NCBI GenBank assembly: GCA_012845835.1
Contig: JABAKD010000007.1
Span: 2,639,516-2,703,515 of the forward strand
Direction of reading: 5' to 3'
DNA: 64,000 nt
Source of the DNA: Undaria pinnatifida
Taxonomy: Eukaryota; Sar; Phaeophyceae; Laminariales; Alariaceae
Shown here: in pieces, positions 1 through 11,429 of the stretch
Numbering within the stretch: position 1 is the first letter of the stretch
How the letters are laid out: the number at the start of each line of letters is the position of its first letter
The notes under the pieces: model-generated
Told to the model about the DNA's origin: nothing
The model's database searches: none
The model's input: the letters and a program-made list of their open reading frames with translations, nothing else
Position numbers and translations under genes: made by a program

Positions 1-39
1 TCCTCCTCCTTCTCCTTTTCCACATGATGCGTCCGACGA

Positions 40-345
40 TAGTAGGTGTGACATTTTTTTTTTTTTTTTCTGAATGACAGACTGGGCTACTTGCCATAAA
101 ATCGTCAGAACGATGCCATTTTTTTTTGTTGCAAGACATTTTTTGTATACGTACCTACCTCCCTACCTAGGCCATGAACGAGTGAAGTGAGTCAGTTTTG
201 TTTCTTCATTGAGTTGGTTGCACCTTCAGTTTTACTAAAAAAAAAGAAGCATTTTTTGGCGTAATGTAATGTGTAGAGAGACCTCTTCTGGTGAGGAAAC
301 AAACGTCTCAGAAAAAAATGGTGCATCTCCACTTTAGATGTGCCC
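40..345 (-). mobile_element. Divergent copy of miniature element family A
   Basis: The order of landmarks matches better-preserved A copies: a 'TTCTGAATGAC' block, 'AAAATCGTC', 'CCTAGGCCATG', then 'CTCAGAAAAAAATGGTGCA' near the right end. The terminal inverted repeats are eroded, so the limits are approximate. No coding potential is seen. It fills most of the sequence upstream of gene 1, so no upstream exon is visible inside the window. Confidence 0.5.
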
Positions 346-414
346 CATCTCTACCCCCCCCCCCCCCTTCCGTCTCTTCCCTGCCTTCCCCTTCTCTCTC
401 TGTGCCAGCCCTAG

Positions 415-572
415 CGAACATGTCAAGACACGGCAGTTTGACTCCTTGACCGACGGCAATTTTCCAATAATTTTCCTTAACTGACGCCAAACTACTAGGT
501 TTCAGTGTGGAACGATCGGTTTGACGCCCTTGACCGCTGGATGTTTTCCCTTGGCTGACCCGTCTCCTGACA
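415..572 (-). repeat. Dispersed repeat family D, copy 1
   Basis: Reverse complement of the segments at 10838-10992, 12140-12300 and 30152-30300. Shared landmarks, in the orientation of those copies, are 'GTCCAGCGGTCAA', 'CCTAGTAGTTT' and 'GGAAAGTTG'. It ends only about 15 bases before the splice acceptor of gene 1. Function and class are unknown. Confidence 0.6.
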
Positions 573-586
573 TCTTTGTGTCCTAG

Positions 587-3500
587 GTGTGGAGGCACAT
601 GCTCCGGTCTTGTGAGCTACGGTGACCTGTTCGTCGAGCCCGGCGCAAACCTCGAGGCCAAGATGGGGATACTGCCCGATGCAGAGCCAACGGCCGCGCC
701 GGCGGTGGTGGCCCCCGCCTCCTCCAAGAAAGGCGCTGATGCTGATGCCGAGGTTGATGGCGATGCTGACGCCGCGGTGGTGCCAGTCGCTTCCAGCAAG
801 CTTGCTATTCGTGGTTGTGGTGGTGATGGCGACGCCGTCACGATCCCGTCCGCCGAAAAAGGCACCGAACATGACACCGGAAACCTTCCCAGAATCCTTC
901 CTCGAATCGTTCCCGGGAACCTTCCCAGGAAAGTAACCGGAAACGGTACCGGTAAGGACGTCGGAAACGATACCGGAAACTCTACCGACGACAGTACCGA
1001 AGACGGCGATGCCGAAAACGACGCCAACGACGGCGTCATGGAGCAAGACGTGGCCGCGGCGGCTGCAGCATCAGCCGAAGCGATGGCCGAAGCATCGGCG
1101 GCTGCCTCCGCCGCGGAGTCCGCAGCGGCAGCTGCGGCCGCGTCAGCAGCGGCGCTCACTGCAGCAGCAGCCGCGGCAGCAGCAGCAGAGACAGAAGCAG
1201 AGGCGGCAGCAGCCGCAGCAGCCGCAGCAGCCGCAGCCGCAGCCGCTACGGCTGCCGAGGCGGAAGGGGCGAGGCGTTCGTGGACTCGGTCGGCGAGTGC
1301 GCGCGCGGCGTTGCTTGCACGAGGCGCGGGTAGCAATGGCGGAGCGGGGGCGAGCACGGAGGAAGGAGGAGGGGGTGGGTTGGGGGGGAGTATGAGCGCG
1401 GCGACGGCTAAGAGGGCGGCGGATGCTCCTGTTACGGCTGCTGCGGCGACGGCGACGACAGCGGTGTCGCTGTTGCCGGCTTCGGTCGAGGACGGCGAAA
1501 ATAATACCGGTGTTGGAGGAGAAGGAGGAGGGGGAGGAGGGGAGGGGGGAGAGGCTATCACGGAACAGATCCAGAACGAAGGGTCGGGGGAAAAGGGAGA
1601 TGGAGACGGTGGACGGGGTAGTGATGGTGGTGCCGTCACGGCAGGGCTATCGTCATCATCATCGTCAACGTCTCCATTACCACCGTCACCATCCGGTGCT
1701 TCGTCGAGCGCGGCGATGACGGTCGTTGTGGCGGGAGAAGAGGAGGAGGAGGTTAAGACCCCGGGCGGTGGTGTGCAGAGGCGCTCCTGGACCCGAGGAG
1801 CTTTGATAAACGCCACCCCTTCCCCGGCGCCTTCGGGACTGCTCCGCAAGCACCTGGCCATGCAGCCCGCGGCTATTCCTCAGGAGACTAGCCCCGTGCT
1901 GGTTTTGCCTCACACTCCTGGTGGGCTTGGCGCCGCTATTGCGGCGATGGAAAAGAAGAAACGCGAGGTGGCCGCGGGTTCCCCTGCCCCTAACGCTAAT
2001 GCTGATGCTGACGCTATCCACCCTGCAAAGGACGGCCATGAAAGCAACAACGTCGGCGGCAACACCACCACCAGCAATGCCACTGCCACCGGCGGTGGCA
2101 GCAGCAGGAGCGTTAGCAACGGCGTCGGCAAGCGGGGAGATCTCACAATCATCACATCTTCCTCCCCTGCCAACTCATCATCCCGTGGTGGCGGCGCCGG
2201 CACATTCCCGAACTCGCGCAGGCTCACCCCCGCGGAAACGGCCGCGCTCGTGGAAGAGGGAAAACGCGCGCTTAAGGCTGCCAGGAAGGAGAAACAGCAG
2301 CGGGAGATGCTCATGGCTGCGGCTAGCGGTAGCGGTGGTGACGGGGGCGGAATGACGAGCGAGAAGCCAGCGGTCTCGTACGTGATGAAAACGAGCAGCG
2401 GAAAGGTTATTGGTGCGGTGCCGGCGATGGTCAAGTCGCCCCCGCGCTCGCGCTCCCCTCGCTCGCCGCGCTCGCCGCAGCGTTCGTCCTACGCCACTTC
2501 TACCCCCCCCTCTGCTTCGACCCAACAGCAGAAGGAGACGGAGAAGGGGAAGGAGAAGCCGGCGCAAACGCTGCAGCAGAAGGCAGCGGCCGCGGTGATG
2601 CCGTGGGGGGCGGGAGTGGGGGTGCGGGCGGTGGAGGCGGCGGTAGCGGCGGCGAAAAAGGCTGCCCAAGACGAGGCTCACGCCAAGCAGCGCGCGAAGT
2701 TGCTGCAACAAAAGGTGCTGCTGCAGGAGCAGCAGCAGCAGAAGCACCAGGAGCTGAGAAGGAAGCAAGTGCTGCAGCATCTGGAGCAGCAAAAGCGGAA
2801 GGAGCAGCAGCAGAAGCAGAAGCAGCTGGTGCTTAAGCAGAAGCAGCTGCTGCAACAAGAGCAGCAGCAGCAGAAGCAGAAGCTGAAGGCTCGGCAGCTC
2901 CACCATCAGCTGCAGCAGGAGGGGGGGGCGCAGCAGCTGCTGGGGCAGAAACAGAAGCAACAGCAGCTGCCGACGTCACCAACGGCCGCGGCTGTAGCGG
3001 CCGCGGCTGCAGCAGCCGCGGCAAAGGCGAAGGCGAAGGCTTTCCTGCTCCACCTCGTGGCACCGGCCGGCGACCCCGATGACCACGGGCCGGGGACCCC
3101 CGTGCCCCCTCCCACCCCCCAATGCACGCCTCCCGCGCGTGCGGTGGTAGCTCGCTGCGCCTCCTCGGACAACGACCATTCCGATAGCGACCACCAAGAC
3201 AGCAACGACCACAGCGAGGGAACCCCCGTGCCCCCCCCTCCCGCCCCCGAATGCACGCCTCCCGCCCCCGCGGGGGTCGTTCGCTGTGCCTCCTCGGACA
3301 ACGACCATTCCGATAGCGACCACCATGACAGCAACGGCCATAGCGAGGAAACTCCCGTGCCCCCTCTCACCGCCGAATGCACGCCTCCCGAACGCGCGGT
3401 GGTCGTTCGCTGTGCTTCCTCGGACAACCACCATACCGATAGCAACCACCACGACAGCAACGGCCACAGCGAGGGAACCCCCGTGCCCCCCCCTCCCGCC

Positions 3501-5477
3501 CCCGAATGCACGCCTCCCGCCCCCGCGGTGGTCGATCGCTGTGCCTCCTCGGACAACGACGATACCGATAACGACCATCACGACAGCAACGGCGATAGCG
3601 AGGGAAGCCCCGTGCCCCCCCCTCCCACCCCAGAATTCACGCCTCCCGCGCGCGAGGTGGTCGTTCGCTGTACCTCTTCGGACAAGGACAAATCCGATGA
3701 CGACCACCACGACAGCAACAGCCACAGCGAGGGAACCCCCGTGCTCCCTCCCACCGCCGAATGCACGCCTCCCGAACGCGCGGTGGTCGTTCGCTGTGCC
3801 TCCTCGGACAACGACCATCTCGATAGCGACCATCACGACAGCAACGGCCACAGCGAGGGCACCCCCGTGCCCCCCCCTCCCGCCCCCGAATGCACGCCTC
3901 CCGCCCCCGCGGTGGTCGATCGCTGTGCCTCCTCGGACAACGACCATACCGATAACGACCACCACGACAGCAACAGCCACAGCGACGGCAACGACCACGG
4001 CGACAGCAACGACCACGGCGACGCCCCCGCGGTGGTCGATCGCTGTGCCTCCTCGGACAACGACCATACCGATAACGACCACCACGACAGCAACAGCCAC
4101 AGCGACGGCAACGACCACGGCGACAGCAACGACCACGGCGACAGCAACGACCACGGCGACAGCAACGACCACGGCGACAGCAACGACCACAGCGACAGCA
4201 ACAACCACAGCGACAGCAACGACCACACCGACAGCAACGACCACAGCGGTGAAAATGAAAACGGCCAACCCGACAAAATCGACACCAACCGGAACGACAA
4301 CGACCACAAGGACTACGACGCCAGCAACAACAAAATCAACGGCCACGACGACAACGACCACAACGGGGACAGCGACCATGACGACGATAACAACGACCAC
4401 AAAGAGATCGACAACGGTCACGAAGAGATCATCGACAACAACCGCGAAAAAGTCGACAACATCGTTGGCAAAGACATCGACGATGACGGCGACGACAGCA
4501 GCGACCTCGAAGTTGATGACACCGAATACGCGTACAGCAACGTCGGTGTTGCTAGGGGTGGCGGGCGACAGCGCCCCGGGGGAAGCAACTGGAATGCTTC
4601 CGCTATGGAAAGTTTTCCCGGGGTATCTCCCTCCGCAGGCGTGTTTCCTCAGTTCAAGGGGAAGAGGGGAGTCGGAGGCAAGACGGGTTTCCACAGGGCT
4701 AACAGCATGCAAGGCGCTGCGGCGAAGGGGTCGAGGGTACGGGGGGGAACGATTTCTTGGACGACGCCTGAGGCAACGGCGGTGTTCCCTTCACCTCGCG
4801 CTATCGATGATGACGAGGATGGCGGTATTGTTCTCGACGCTGATGCGGGTGCTGCTGGAGGCGGTGGGTTCGCCGGCGGGGGGAGAGGCGCTGGCAACGA
4901 CAATAACAAGAGCAGGAACGGCAAGAACATCATAAACGGCAGCAGCGCTCTGAGCAAGATCAAGGATGTGGCCTCCCGGGGCAGGGCGGTGGCATCGGCT
5001 GCGCCTTTCGCGAGGCAGGGCCGCTTCCGGCGCGCGACCAGCGTGCCGGAGGAAGTCATTGCAGCTGCTAACCCTTGCTACGGAGGCGGGTTTGGGGGGG
5101 CGGGGGCGGGGGGGGGATTAAAAAGTAGGGGTGGGAATGCGGTGGATGGCGTAAAAAGCGGTGGAAGCGGCGACAGTGGTGGGAGTGGTGACGTGGTTTC
5201 CGATACCCAAGGAAACGTAACGCCGAGTAAAAATGATGAAATCGGCGGCATCGGCGGCGGTGGTGGTGGCAGTAATGGCGATGTGAAGACTTTAAGTTCT
5301 TCTGCGGTCCCTTCAGCAGAGGTCGCGGGCAATAAATCCTTGCCTTTTCCGTCCTTGATAGGCGGTAGGATAGCGGCGAAGGCGAAGGGGTGGAGGATGG
5401 CGACTACTACTACCGCAACTGCTGCCTTTACTACGACGCCTGGATCGAGTGGCATCGACATCGGCGACCTTTATTAA
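587..5477 (+). CDS. Gene 1: very long low-complexity protein, probably the terminal exon
   Basis: An open frame of about 1,630 codons closes at TAA 5475-5477. The frame enters through a plausible acceptor (tcctag at 581-586, phase 2), so I read it as the last exon of a gene starting left of the window; an in-frame ATG at 663 is the alternative start. Layout, counted from 576: residues about 160-225 Ala-rich; two 'RRSWTR' motifs at about 230 and 405; Ser/Pro/Arg stretch ('RSRSPRSPRSP') at about 620; Gln/Lys/Leu-rich, coiled-coil-like block about 650-805; seven to eight units of a 42-43-residue repeat about 835-1150; Asp/Asn/His-rich tract to about 1310; Gly/Ser-rich tail with conserved-looking islands ('GGTISWTTPEA', 'GRFRRATSVPEEV'). 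No catalytic domain, signal peptide or membrane segment is seen. Retention of the frame through 4.9 kb of GC-rich repeats supports coding. Function unknown. Confidence 0.75.
3081..4260 (+). repeat. In-frame coding tandem repeats of gene 1
   Basis: Units of about 126-129 bp encode the pattern 'GTPVPPPP-x-ECTPP', then 'AVVVRCASSDNDH', then 'DSDHHDSNGHSE'. Seven units are clear and an eighth is partial. The last portion is an exact 120-bp tandem duplication (3902-4021 against 4022-4141, exactly 40 codons). It is followed by 18-bp units coding SNDHGD/SNDHSD. Every unit length is a multiple of three, so expansion leaves the frame intact. Confidence 0.85.
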
Positions 5478-6094
5478 TTTTCTGTTTCGTACCTGATAGA
5501 AGGTGAAGAGTGACTTGACGGCTCGATTTTTTGTGGTGGTTCTTTTCGGTAGATGCGTTTTTTTTTTCCACCTAGTTTTCGTTTTCTTGGTATGGAATTT
5601 TTCGTTGATGACAGGCGGTAGGATAGCAGCCAGAGCGAAGGGGGTGGTTTGGAGAGCAGCCAGAGCGAAGGGGGTGGTTTGGAGAGAGGTGACGGCAACT
5701 ACCGCAACTTCCGCCAGCTATGATGCTACTACGCGTGGTTTGAGTGGCGTCGAAACCGTTTTTATGCTTATTTTTTTGCCGCCGATGGTCTGCATTATTT
5801 TGCCGCCTGGGTTGGAGTACTAGCGTTTTCACGCGTGAGATAACCGTAAAGGGGTAAATTAAATTATGGGTGTATCATTTTTTGGTTTCTACATATATTG
5901 ACTGTTTTTTTGTTGTTGTTTTTACGTCAATGTACGTTTGAGGAGGTACATTTTTTTTTCGCGTGTATTACCTCGTTGGTACACGTTAAGATCAAATTAA
6001 AGGTGCACTTTCGGTTTTGTGGTGTTTCTATAGATTTGTGGATTTTGGTTTCCCTCCTCTTTTTTTTCTTTTTTTTTTTGTTCCGTGTCATTTT
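5478..6094 (+). other. 3' flank of gene 1 with a decayed copy of its own coding tail (5608-5762)
   Basis: Immediately downstream of the stop is T-rich sequence fitting a 3' untranslated region. From about 5608 to 5762 the sequence again resembles the last coding part of gene 1 (5355-5465): 'AGGCGGTAGGATAGC', an AGCGAAGGGGGTGG block (present twice here), then 'CAACTACCGCAACT' and 'TTTGAGTGGC'. The copy is not continuously open in the parent frame. No polyadenylation signal could be assigned with confidence. Confidence 0.55.
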
Positions 6095-6205
6095 AGGTGG
6101 TGGTGGTTGGTGGTGGTGGTGGTGGTTGGTGGTGGTGGTTGGTGGTGGTGGTGGTGGTTGGTGGTGGTGGTTGGTGGTGGTGGTGGCAGTGGTGGTGGTG
6201 GCTTG
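6095..6205. repeat. GGT/GGTT microsatellite
   Basis: About 110 bp of GGT triplets interrupted by GGTT. The open frames here (Gly-, Trp- or Val-only translations) are artefacts of the repeat. It probably lies in the 3' flank of gene 1. Confidence 0.85.
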
Positions 6206-6564
6206 GTTCTACGGCCGATGACTTGCGCTTGCGTTGGAACATATTCGAGTGTTGCCGTAAGAACGAAAGCCATCTATGGGGCTAAGGATAGTCGGGCGTT
6301 GTGTTTGTATACGTACAGCAAAAGCACGATGAAGGGTGTCATTTTTTGTGTTTGGGCGTTTTTCTTTGTGTGTGACGGTTGCTCGCCTAGAGAGCAGGGT
6401 GTACTTGCTGCTATGCTGGACAAGATAATAGATGGTTCAGGTTCGTCATGTCATGAACCAACACCGACAAAACGCAGAAATATGTGTCGTTTCGGGGTAG
6501 TTTTTTGTATTTGCTGCGATGTTGTGTGTGGCTTGTCCCGAGAACCGACGACCTTGACCGAAAG

Positions 6565-7090
6565 CAAGGTAGAGGGGGGAGGGGCGTGCTCATTTGTTGG
6601 CGGGCGGGCGGGGGGGGGGGGGGGGGGGGTGACCTTTACGGACTGGCAATAGAGCGAGATGGTGCATGCATTTGGGTTTTGTTTCCTGTCACGGTTCGTC
6701 TCGAGAAAGAGAGAAAGAAAGGGAGAGAGAGGGGGGGGCGGGGCGGGGGGGGAGAGCGAGAAAGAAAGAAAGGGAGAGGCAGCGAGAGAGAGGGGGCGGG
6801 GTGGGGAAGAAAGACAAAGTGTAAGAGAGAGACGGAGGGGGCGGGGAGAGAGAATCAACGTTTCTTACACGACAATAAGAGAGAGAGGCGAGACAGAGAG
6901 AGATCCCGCGGTGTATCGTTGTCACAACAAGAAAAATGAGAGGGGGGGGAGGGAGAACCAACTTTTTTTTCGCGCCCGTGTTGGGCAGGGGGGAAGGGAT
7001 GGGGAGGCGGAGGAGGCGTAGCCGGTGCTTCTTGCGTATTCGTGTCTCAGGCAACTAGCCGAGGCGGGGGGGGAGGGGGGGAGGGTGGGG
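6565..7090. repeat. Purine-rich tract
   Basis: Roughly 500 bp is dominated by G and A on the plus strand (GAGAGAGGGGG-type runs and several poly-G runs of more than 10). Pyrimidines are rare islands. No gene is supported; the open frames on either strand translate to Arg/Glu/Gly or Ser/Pro/Leu runs. Confidence 0.7.
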
Positions 7091-7239
7091 GGAGGTCGCA
7101 ATCCGAGCATGGCAGGGAGAGTAAACCCTCAGCATGACCGTTGCGATAGAGCCGTTGCCGTAGATTTTCTGTTGCCTAATTATTAGCACGTGCGCATATA
7201 AAGTACGAATGCCGATAACCAGCAAGCAGTATGTCGTAA

Positions 7240-7920
7240 ATACTGGTATGAACACAGTAGTAGCAGTGTGTCGTTGAAGTAGTGATAAAACAGCCGTGTG
7301 TCGTCTCTATACCTCCCTAACATGGGCGAATGCTGTGTGGTAAGCAGCAGTATGTCGTTAACTGTGATAAAACAGTAGCAGTAAATCGTTGGTGGTATAT
7401 AATTACTGGTGAACAGCAGTAATTACGTATGCTGGTATAGTATGTAGCAGCGTACCGTGAACACCACACTGTTGAACAGTTTCAGTATATATAGTGATAC
7501 TGATAAGTAATGATAAACAGTAGCAGTATATCGATGGAGTACTGGTAGAAATGCGGTGTGAGAGTTCGCCAGACCATCGCCGAATTCAACAGGCAAGAGC
7601 AGTAGAGTTGAGAGCCGTTCTTCGAATAGTTAGAGGCACTCAAAACAGCCGTTCATTGTCTTTTTTGGGCGCGTACAGCAGTGCGAAGTAGAAACTACTG
7701 AAGAGTAGCAAATCGGTAGGTATATCGCCGAAGCGCCGGTTGAAATACTGGTTAACAAGCAGTATATCGTTGAAATACTGCTAGTTTATCGTTGAAAAAT
7801 ACTGGTCGTTTATCGTTGAAATACCGGTGAATTCGTCAAAAGCATGTCGTAGGAGTAGTAACAAAAAGCAGTATATCGTTCAAGTACGGATAAACAGCAG
7901 CCTATCGTTTCTCCCTAATA
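7240..7920. repeat. Degenerate short-unit repeat field
   Basis: Irregularly spaced, diverged copies of an approximately 25-30 bp motif like 'CAGTATATCGTTGAAATACTGG' recur more than ten times, interspersed with 'ATAAACAGTAGCAG'. The period is not constant. No open frame of note. From 7965 to 8080 there are also short 'AAGTCAAGTCAAGTTAAGT' runs. Confidence 0.55.
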
Positions 7921-8908
7921 CACAGTCTGGTACCAGGTATTGACGAGTGTTTTTTTTCAAGAGAAAGTTTAGTCAAGTCAAGTTAAGTCTTAGTCAAGTC
8001 AAGCTGAGTTCATTCATACTATTGACGATGAGGAGTGCCGCAAGTACAATTCAAGTCAAGTTAAGTCAAGTGTTTTACCCGGGTATATGTATGCGTACTG
8101 GCAAGCCGCCATTGTATAAAGGCACGCGCGTCGCGGGGACGTACCATTGTTTTTCTCGTGTTTTCGCCGTCTGCCTGTTTTTCTACCCGGGGTACTACTA
8201 CGTACAAAAAAATCGTATAATCTATACCAGGTACCTGGTACACCTGAATGGTACGATATATCTTCCCTTTTTGTTGTTTTGCACGTTTTGTACGCGGTCG
8301 GACGTAAAAGTAAAGCTGGATGGTATTATATCTTTTCTTTGTTTTTTGCATGTTTTATACTATGTTGACCGTAAATTTAAGGGCGTTTCGGGTATCAAAA
8401 TCAATACAAAACGGTCCTTACATTTTCGTCCAGAGTAGTATATTTTATGTACGGTTTGTGTCGAGTTGTATGAGTTGTATGAGTTGTATGCGCAAAGGGG
8501 TGTGGACAAGTTTTCCACCCATTTCTTACGACGTACCGGGTACCATTGTATAGTACGTACGCGCGTAACGCAACGTAACGTTCGGTCGGTCGCCGTGCTC
8601 GCGGGCTTGACGCGCCGATTGGTTTGTGATTGGTTAATCTATTAAAATATGGTATTTTTGGTTGGTCCAATCAGGGTGCTCTATTTATATACTCCAGATA
8701 AGATACTCTATCCATACATTAGGTTTCGTTTTTCCTCCTTGAGTTTCCCCCTGGTTTTGTTCTTTGGGTGTACTTTCGGTTTTGTTTTTGTTCGGCGGTT
8801 TTGGGTGCGGCCTACTTTTCTTCACCGATACGTGTTGTCTTTTTCAAGGGGTGGGTAATTACTTCCTCCCGTTATGCCTTTTTTGTTCGGGTTTGAGTGG
8901 GTGCTTTG
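7921..8908. other. Intergenic, no gene seen
   Basis: AT-rich sequence with three copies of the TACCAGGT motif, two of them back to back as a 16-bp palindrome at 8225-8240. The longest open frames (up to about 160 codons) lack recognisable domains and are Phe/Tyr-rich, as expected from T-rich DNA. Confidence 0.5.
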
Positions 8909-9046
8909 GGTATTTTGGGTAGGTTGGGTCTTTTCTCCCTGCATCGATCGGTTGGTACACACGATGTACTAACTCAAAAGGTATTTTGGGTAGGTTGGGT
9001 CTTTTCTCCCTGCATCGGTTGGTACACACGATGTACTAACTCAAAA
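8909..9046. repeat. Tandem duplication, 71-bp unit
   Basis: Two adjacent, nearly identical units (8909-8979 and 8980-9046) begin GGTATTTTGGGTAGG and end ACTAACTCAAAA. The second lacks a 4-bp ATCG. The high identity suggests a recent duplication. Confidence 0.85.
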
Positions 9047-9780
9047 CGTAATATTGCATTCCGATGACTGGGGTGGGTGGGGGGTGTGGGTGGGTGTGTC
9101 CTGTAGAAAGTCAAAGCCATCATACTACTAATACTGCAACTAATGCGAAAGCGATATGAAGTATGTCTGTAGTTCATGAAGATGGCTTAGTTTTTGGTGG
9201 CAACGCTTGCTGGTTTGATTGATGAGTAGCGACGAAAAAGGTGACCGCAAACTGCAAGCAGGGTAGTAGTAGTTCGTGAACAGCAAGGAGTTCATGAAAA
9301 TATATCTGATTGGTGTGGTCGGCGCATGCGTATTGATGGCTGAGGTGGTGTAACGAAGCGAAAAGGACGATCCCATCTGCCCTTTTTATTAAGTGTTACA
9401 CAATGTTGCACCCGTTTTTTTCGAGAGGGGGGGGGAGGGGGTGATGATCTCTCGACCGCGCTCGGCGGGAGGGGGGAGTGTGAACACTTCTCCCTGCCCT
9501 AAAAAAAAGAACATTATTTTTATTAGCTTTCATTTTTCTTTTCTCTCTTCTTCGGCGCGCTTTCGGCATGTGTACTGGCTGTTGTGACTATGTGCCTCGT
9601 GATGTGATGGTGTGCAGGTTGTCTCCAATATGCGTAAATGTCATGTGCCATCCACTATCATACATATATATGCTTGCGTGTGAAACAGTCTTGGAGCCCG
9701 AATCCGCGGCTGATCCCGCACTATATCGTCACTTTTCCTTCCAGCTCTTTACACCTCGGCGACTCTCTGTACAAGCCGAG
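9047..9780. other. Intergenic, no gene seen
   Basis: Only short open frames without recognisable motifs. Contains a G-rich run near 9425 and T-rich tracts. Confidence 0.45.
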
Positions 9781-9784
9781 GTTC

Positions 9785-10110
9785 ACAGGTGCCGTTCCTC
9801 CCCCCCCCCCCCCGATGAACACGCTCCCATATCATCGACATGTCGTGGTCACAGGTGCCTTCCTTCGCCTTGGTCGTGGGTTTCTTCTTTTCTCTCCGCT
9901 GTTACGGGTGTCTTCTTTCCCGCCCTTGGGGATAGCCTCCCCCCCCCCCCGGGTAAACGTCTATATACCGTTTAGACAAGCGATGGTCAAAGAGTGTAGT
10001 GTCTTCTTCCCTTCTTCCCCGCTGTAAAATGTCTTCCCTCCCCCCCCCCCGGATGAATGCCTATACCTTGTGGACAAGCCGTGGTCACACAGGTGTACAT
10101 GTAATGCTTC
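9785..10110. repeat. Three degenerate units each led by a poly-C run
   Basis: Poly-C runs at about 9800, 9940 and 10040 are each followed by similar text ('GATGAA' or 'GGTAAA', then 'TATACC', then 'GACAAGC-TGGTCA'). This looks like a diverged tandem repeat of about 100-140 bp. No coding evidence. Confidence 0.5.
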
Positions 10111-10340
10111 ACTCCTCCCCCTGACACGGGCGCCTTCCCTTCTCCCCGATAACAAAACGCCCACCAAAGATGTGGTTTATACTAGATGCTCCCCCTCCTT
10201 ACAAATATTTTTCTTCTACTGTAGCTTTTAGTGCGGAAAACATGCGTTAGCCGTACGACCATGGCCGATGCTCGTTTTTTGAAACAGAACGTCAGTATTC
10301 GTTATACGGTACTGTTTCTTTTTTTTTTCTTGGGGGGGGG

Positions 10341-10613
10341 GACTGATTCTACGATGATTGCCTTCCCCCCGCCGAAACCAGCGATTTTATTTTGTTGCGA
10401 GCGTCACATTTCATTAATGAATGGCCGCACAACACGAACGAGGAAGGATGCCTTTGAAATAAAGATATCTATTGTTTATAACAGAGAAGGGCCATATCAA
10501 ACGATTCACGTCGGGCTTGCAAGAGGGGCACCTTGTTTCAGGCAGTAGGGAGCTGGTTTCAAAACCGGGGACGTTGTTAAAGAAAAGTTCGGGGGCTACC
10601 GCAGAACAGAGCT
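10341..10613 (-). mobile_element. Miniature element family B, copy 1
   Basis: Left end GACTGATTCTACGAT and right end GGGGGCTACCGCAGAAC match family B inverted ends. The interior 'AGCTGGTTTCAAAACCGG' with the 'AAGAAAAGTTCGGGGG' block is shared with the copies at 36959, 44165, 47755, 49754 and 54149. No open frame encodes a transposase, so it is non-autonomous. Confidence 0.75.
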
Positions 10614-10837
10614 CTTGGTTAAAAAAATGTTGACGACAGCTAGCTGCCGACGTATAGACTAAACGCTATAAACTCGTTTGGAGGGTGGTCGGGGTGTTTA
10701 CATGTGCCAGGCTACTTGCGCGGCGGCTAATTATTTTCCACCGTAGTTTTCAATAGTTCATTTTCACCGTAGTTTTCAATAGTTCATGCCCCTGTCCAAC
10801 TTGCGAGACACCCCCAGGATGCAAAGTGAAGCTCAAA

Positions 10838-10992
10838 GGAGACGGTCAGTCAAAAGGAGGAGAAGCGACCGTCCAGCGGTCAACGGTGTAAAACCCAATC
10901 CTTCCACACTAAATCCTAGTAGTTTGGCGTCACAGTCAAGGTAAAATATTGGAAAGTTGTGCCGTCGGTCAAGCGGTCAGGGCGCCGTCAAG
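10838..10992 (+). repeat. Dispersed repeat family D, copy 2
   Basis: Shares 'GACCGTCCAGCGGTCAA', 'TTCCACACTAAATCCTAGTA' and 'TATTGGAAAGTTG' with the D copies at 415, 12140 and 30152. No coding capacity; class unknown. Confidence 0.65.
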
Positions 10993-11008
10993 CTTAGGAT
11001 ACGACATG

Positions 11009-11429
11009 ACGCGCGCTACGATAGAGGTATAGTAGCACGTTTCGTCTGAAATGTTTCCTGAATGACGGGGGACTCTCCTTGACCCAAAAGCGTCGGAAAA
11101 AAAAAAATTATAGGCCATTTTTCTTGTCTTTTTGTGCGTGATTCTCGTCGTAGACCTCGGCCATGGGATTTTTCATTCTCAGGTACGTGTACGAAGGTTA
11201 TAGGTGGGGACACAGAGTGCCCCCCGCGGGTATCGTACGAAACCCATCCAAATGATCTCAGATTTGGATAATTACAGGCCTTTCGAGGCCGTATCTTAAC
11301 ACATATATATACGTAGAATTTTTGTTTTTTTCTCCAAATCTGTTTTTTGGGAGAGAGGTCTCTTGTTAAGCTCCCAAATTGAGGAAATCTCAGAAAACGA
11401 GTGGGGTTCGCCTCTGTCGTAGCACGCGT
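11009..11429 (-). mobile_element. Miniature element family A, copy 2, enlarged
   Basis: Ends are ACGCGCGCTACGATAGAGGT at the left and its inverted counterpart CCTCTGTCGTAGCACGCGT at the right. It carries the family interior ('CTGAATGACG', 'CTCCTTGACCCAAAA', 'TCTCCAAATC', 'AAGCTCCCAAATTGAGGAA'). At about 420 bp it is longer than the usual 250 bp, with additional sequence around 11200-11310. Confidence 0.75.

Noticed and set aside
617-4712. Long minus-strand open frames opposite gene 1 (up to 578 codons)
   Set aside because: They mirror the low-complexity codons of the plus-strand exon, have no independent splice context, and translate to Ala/Pro/Val-only runs.
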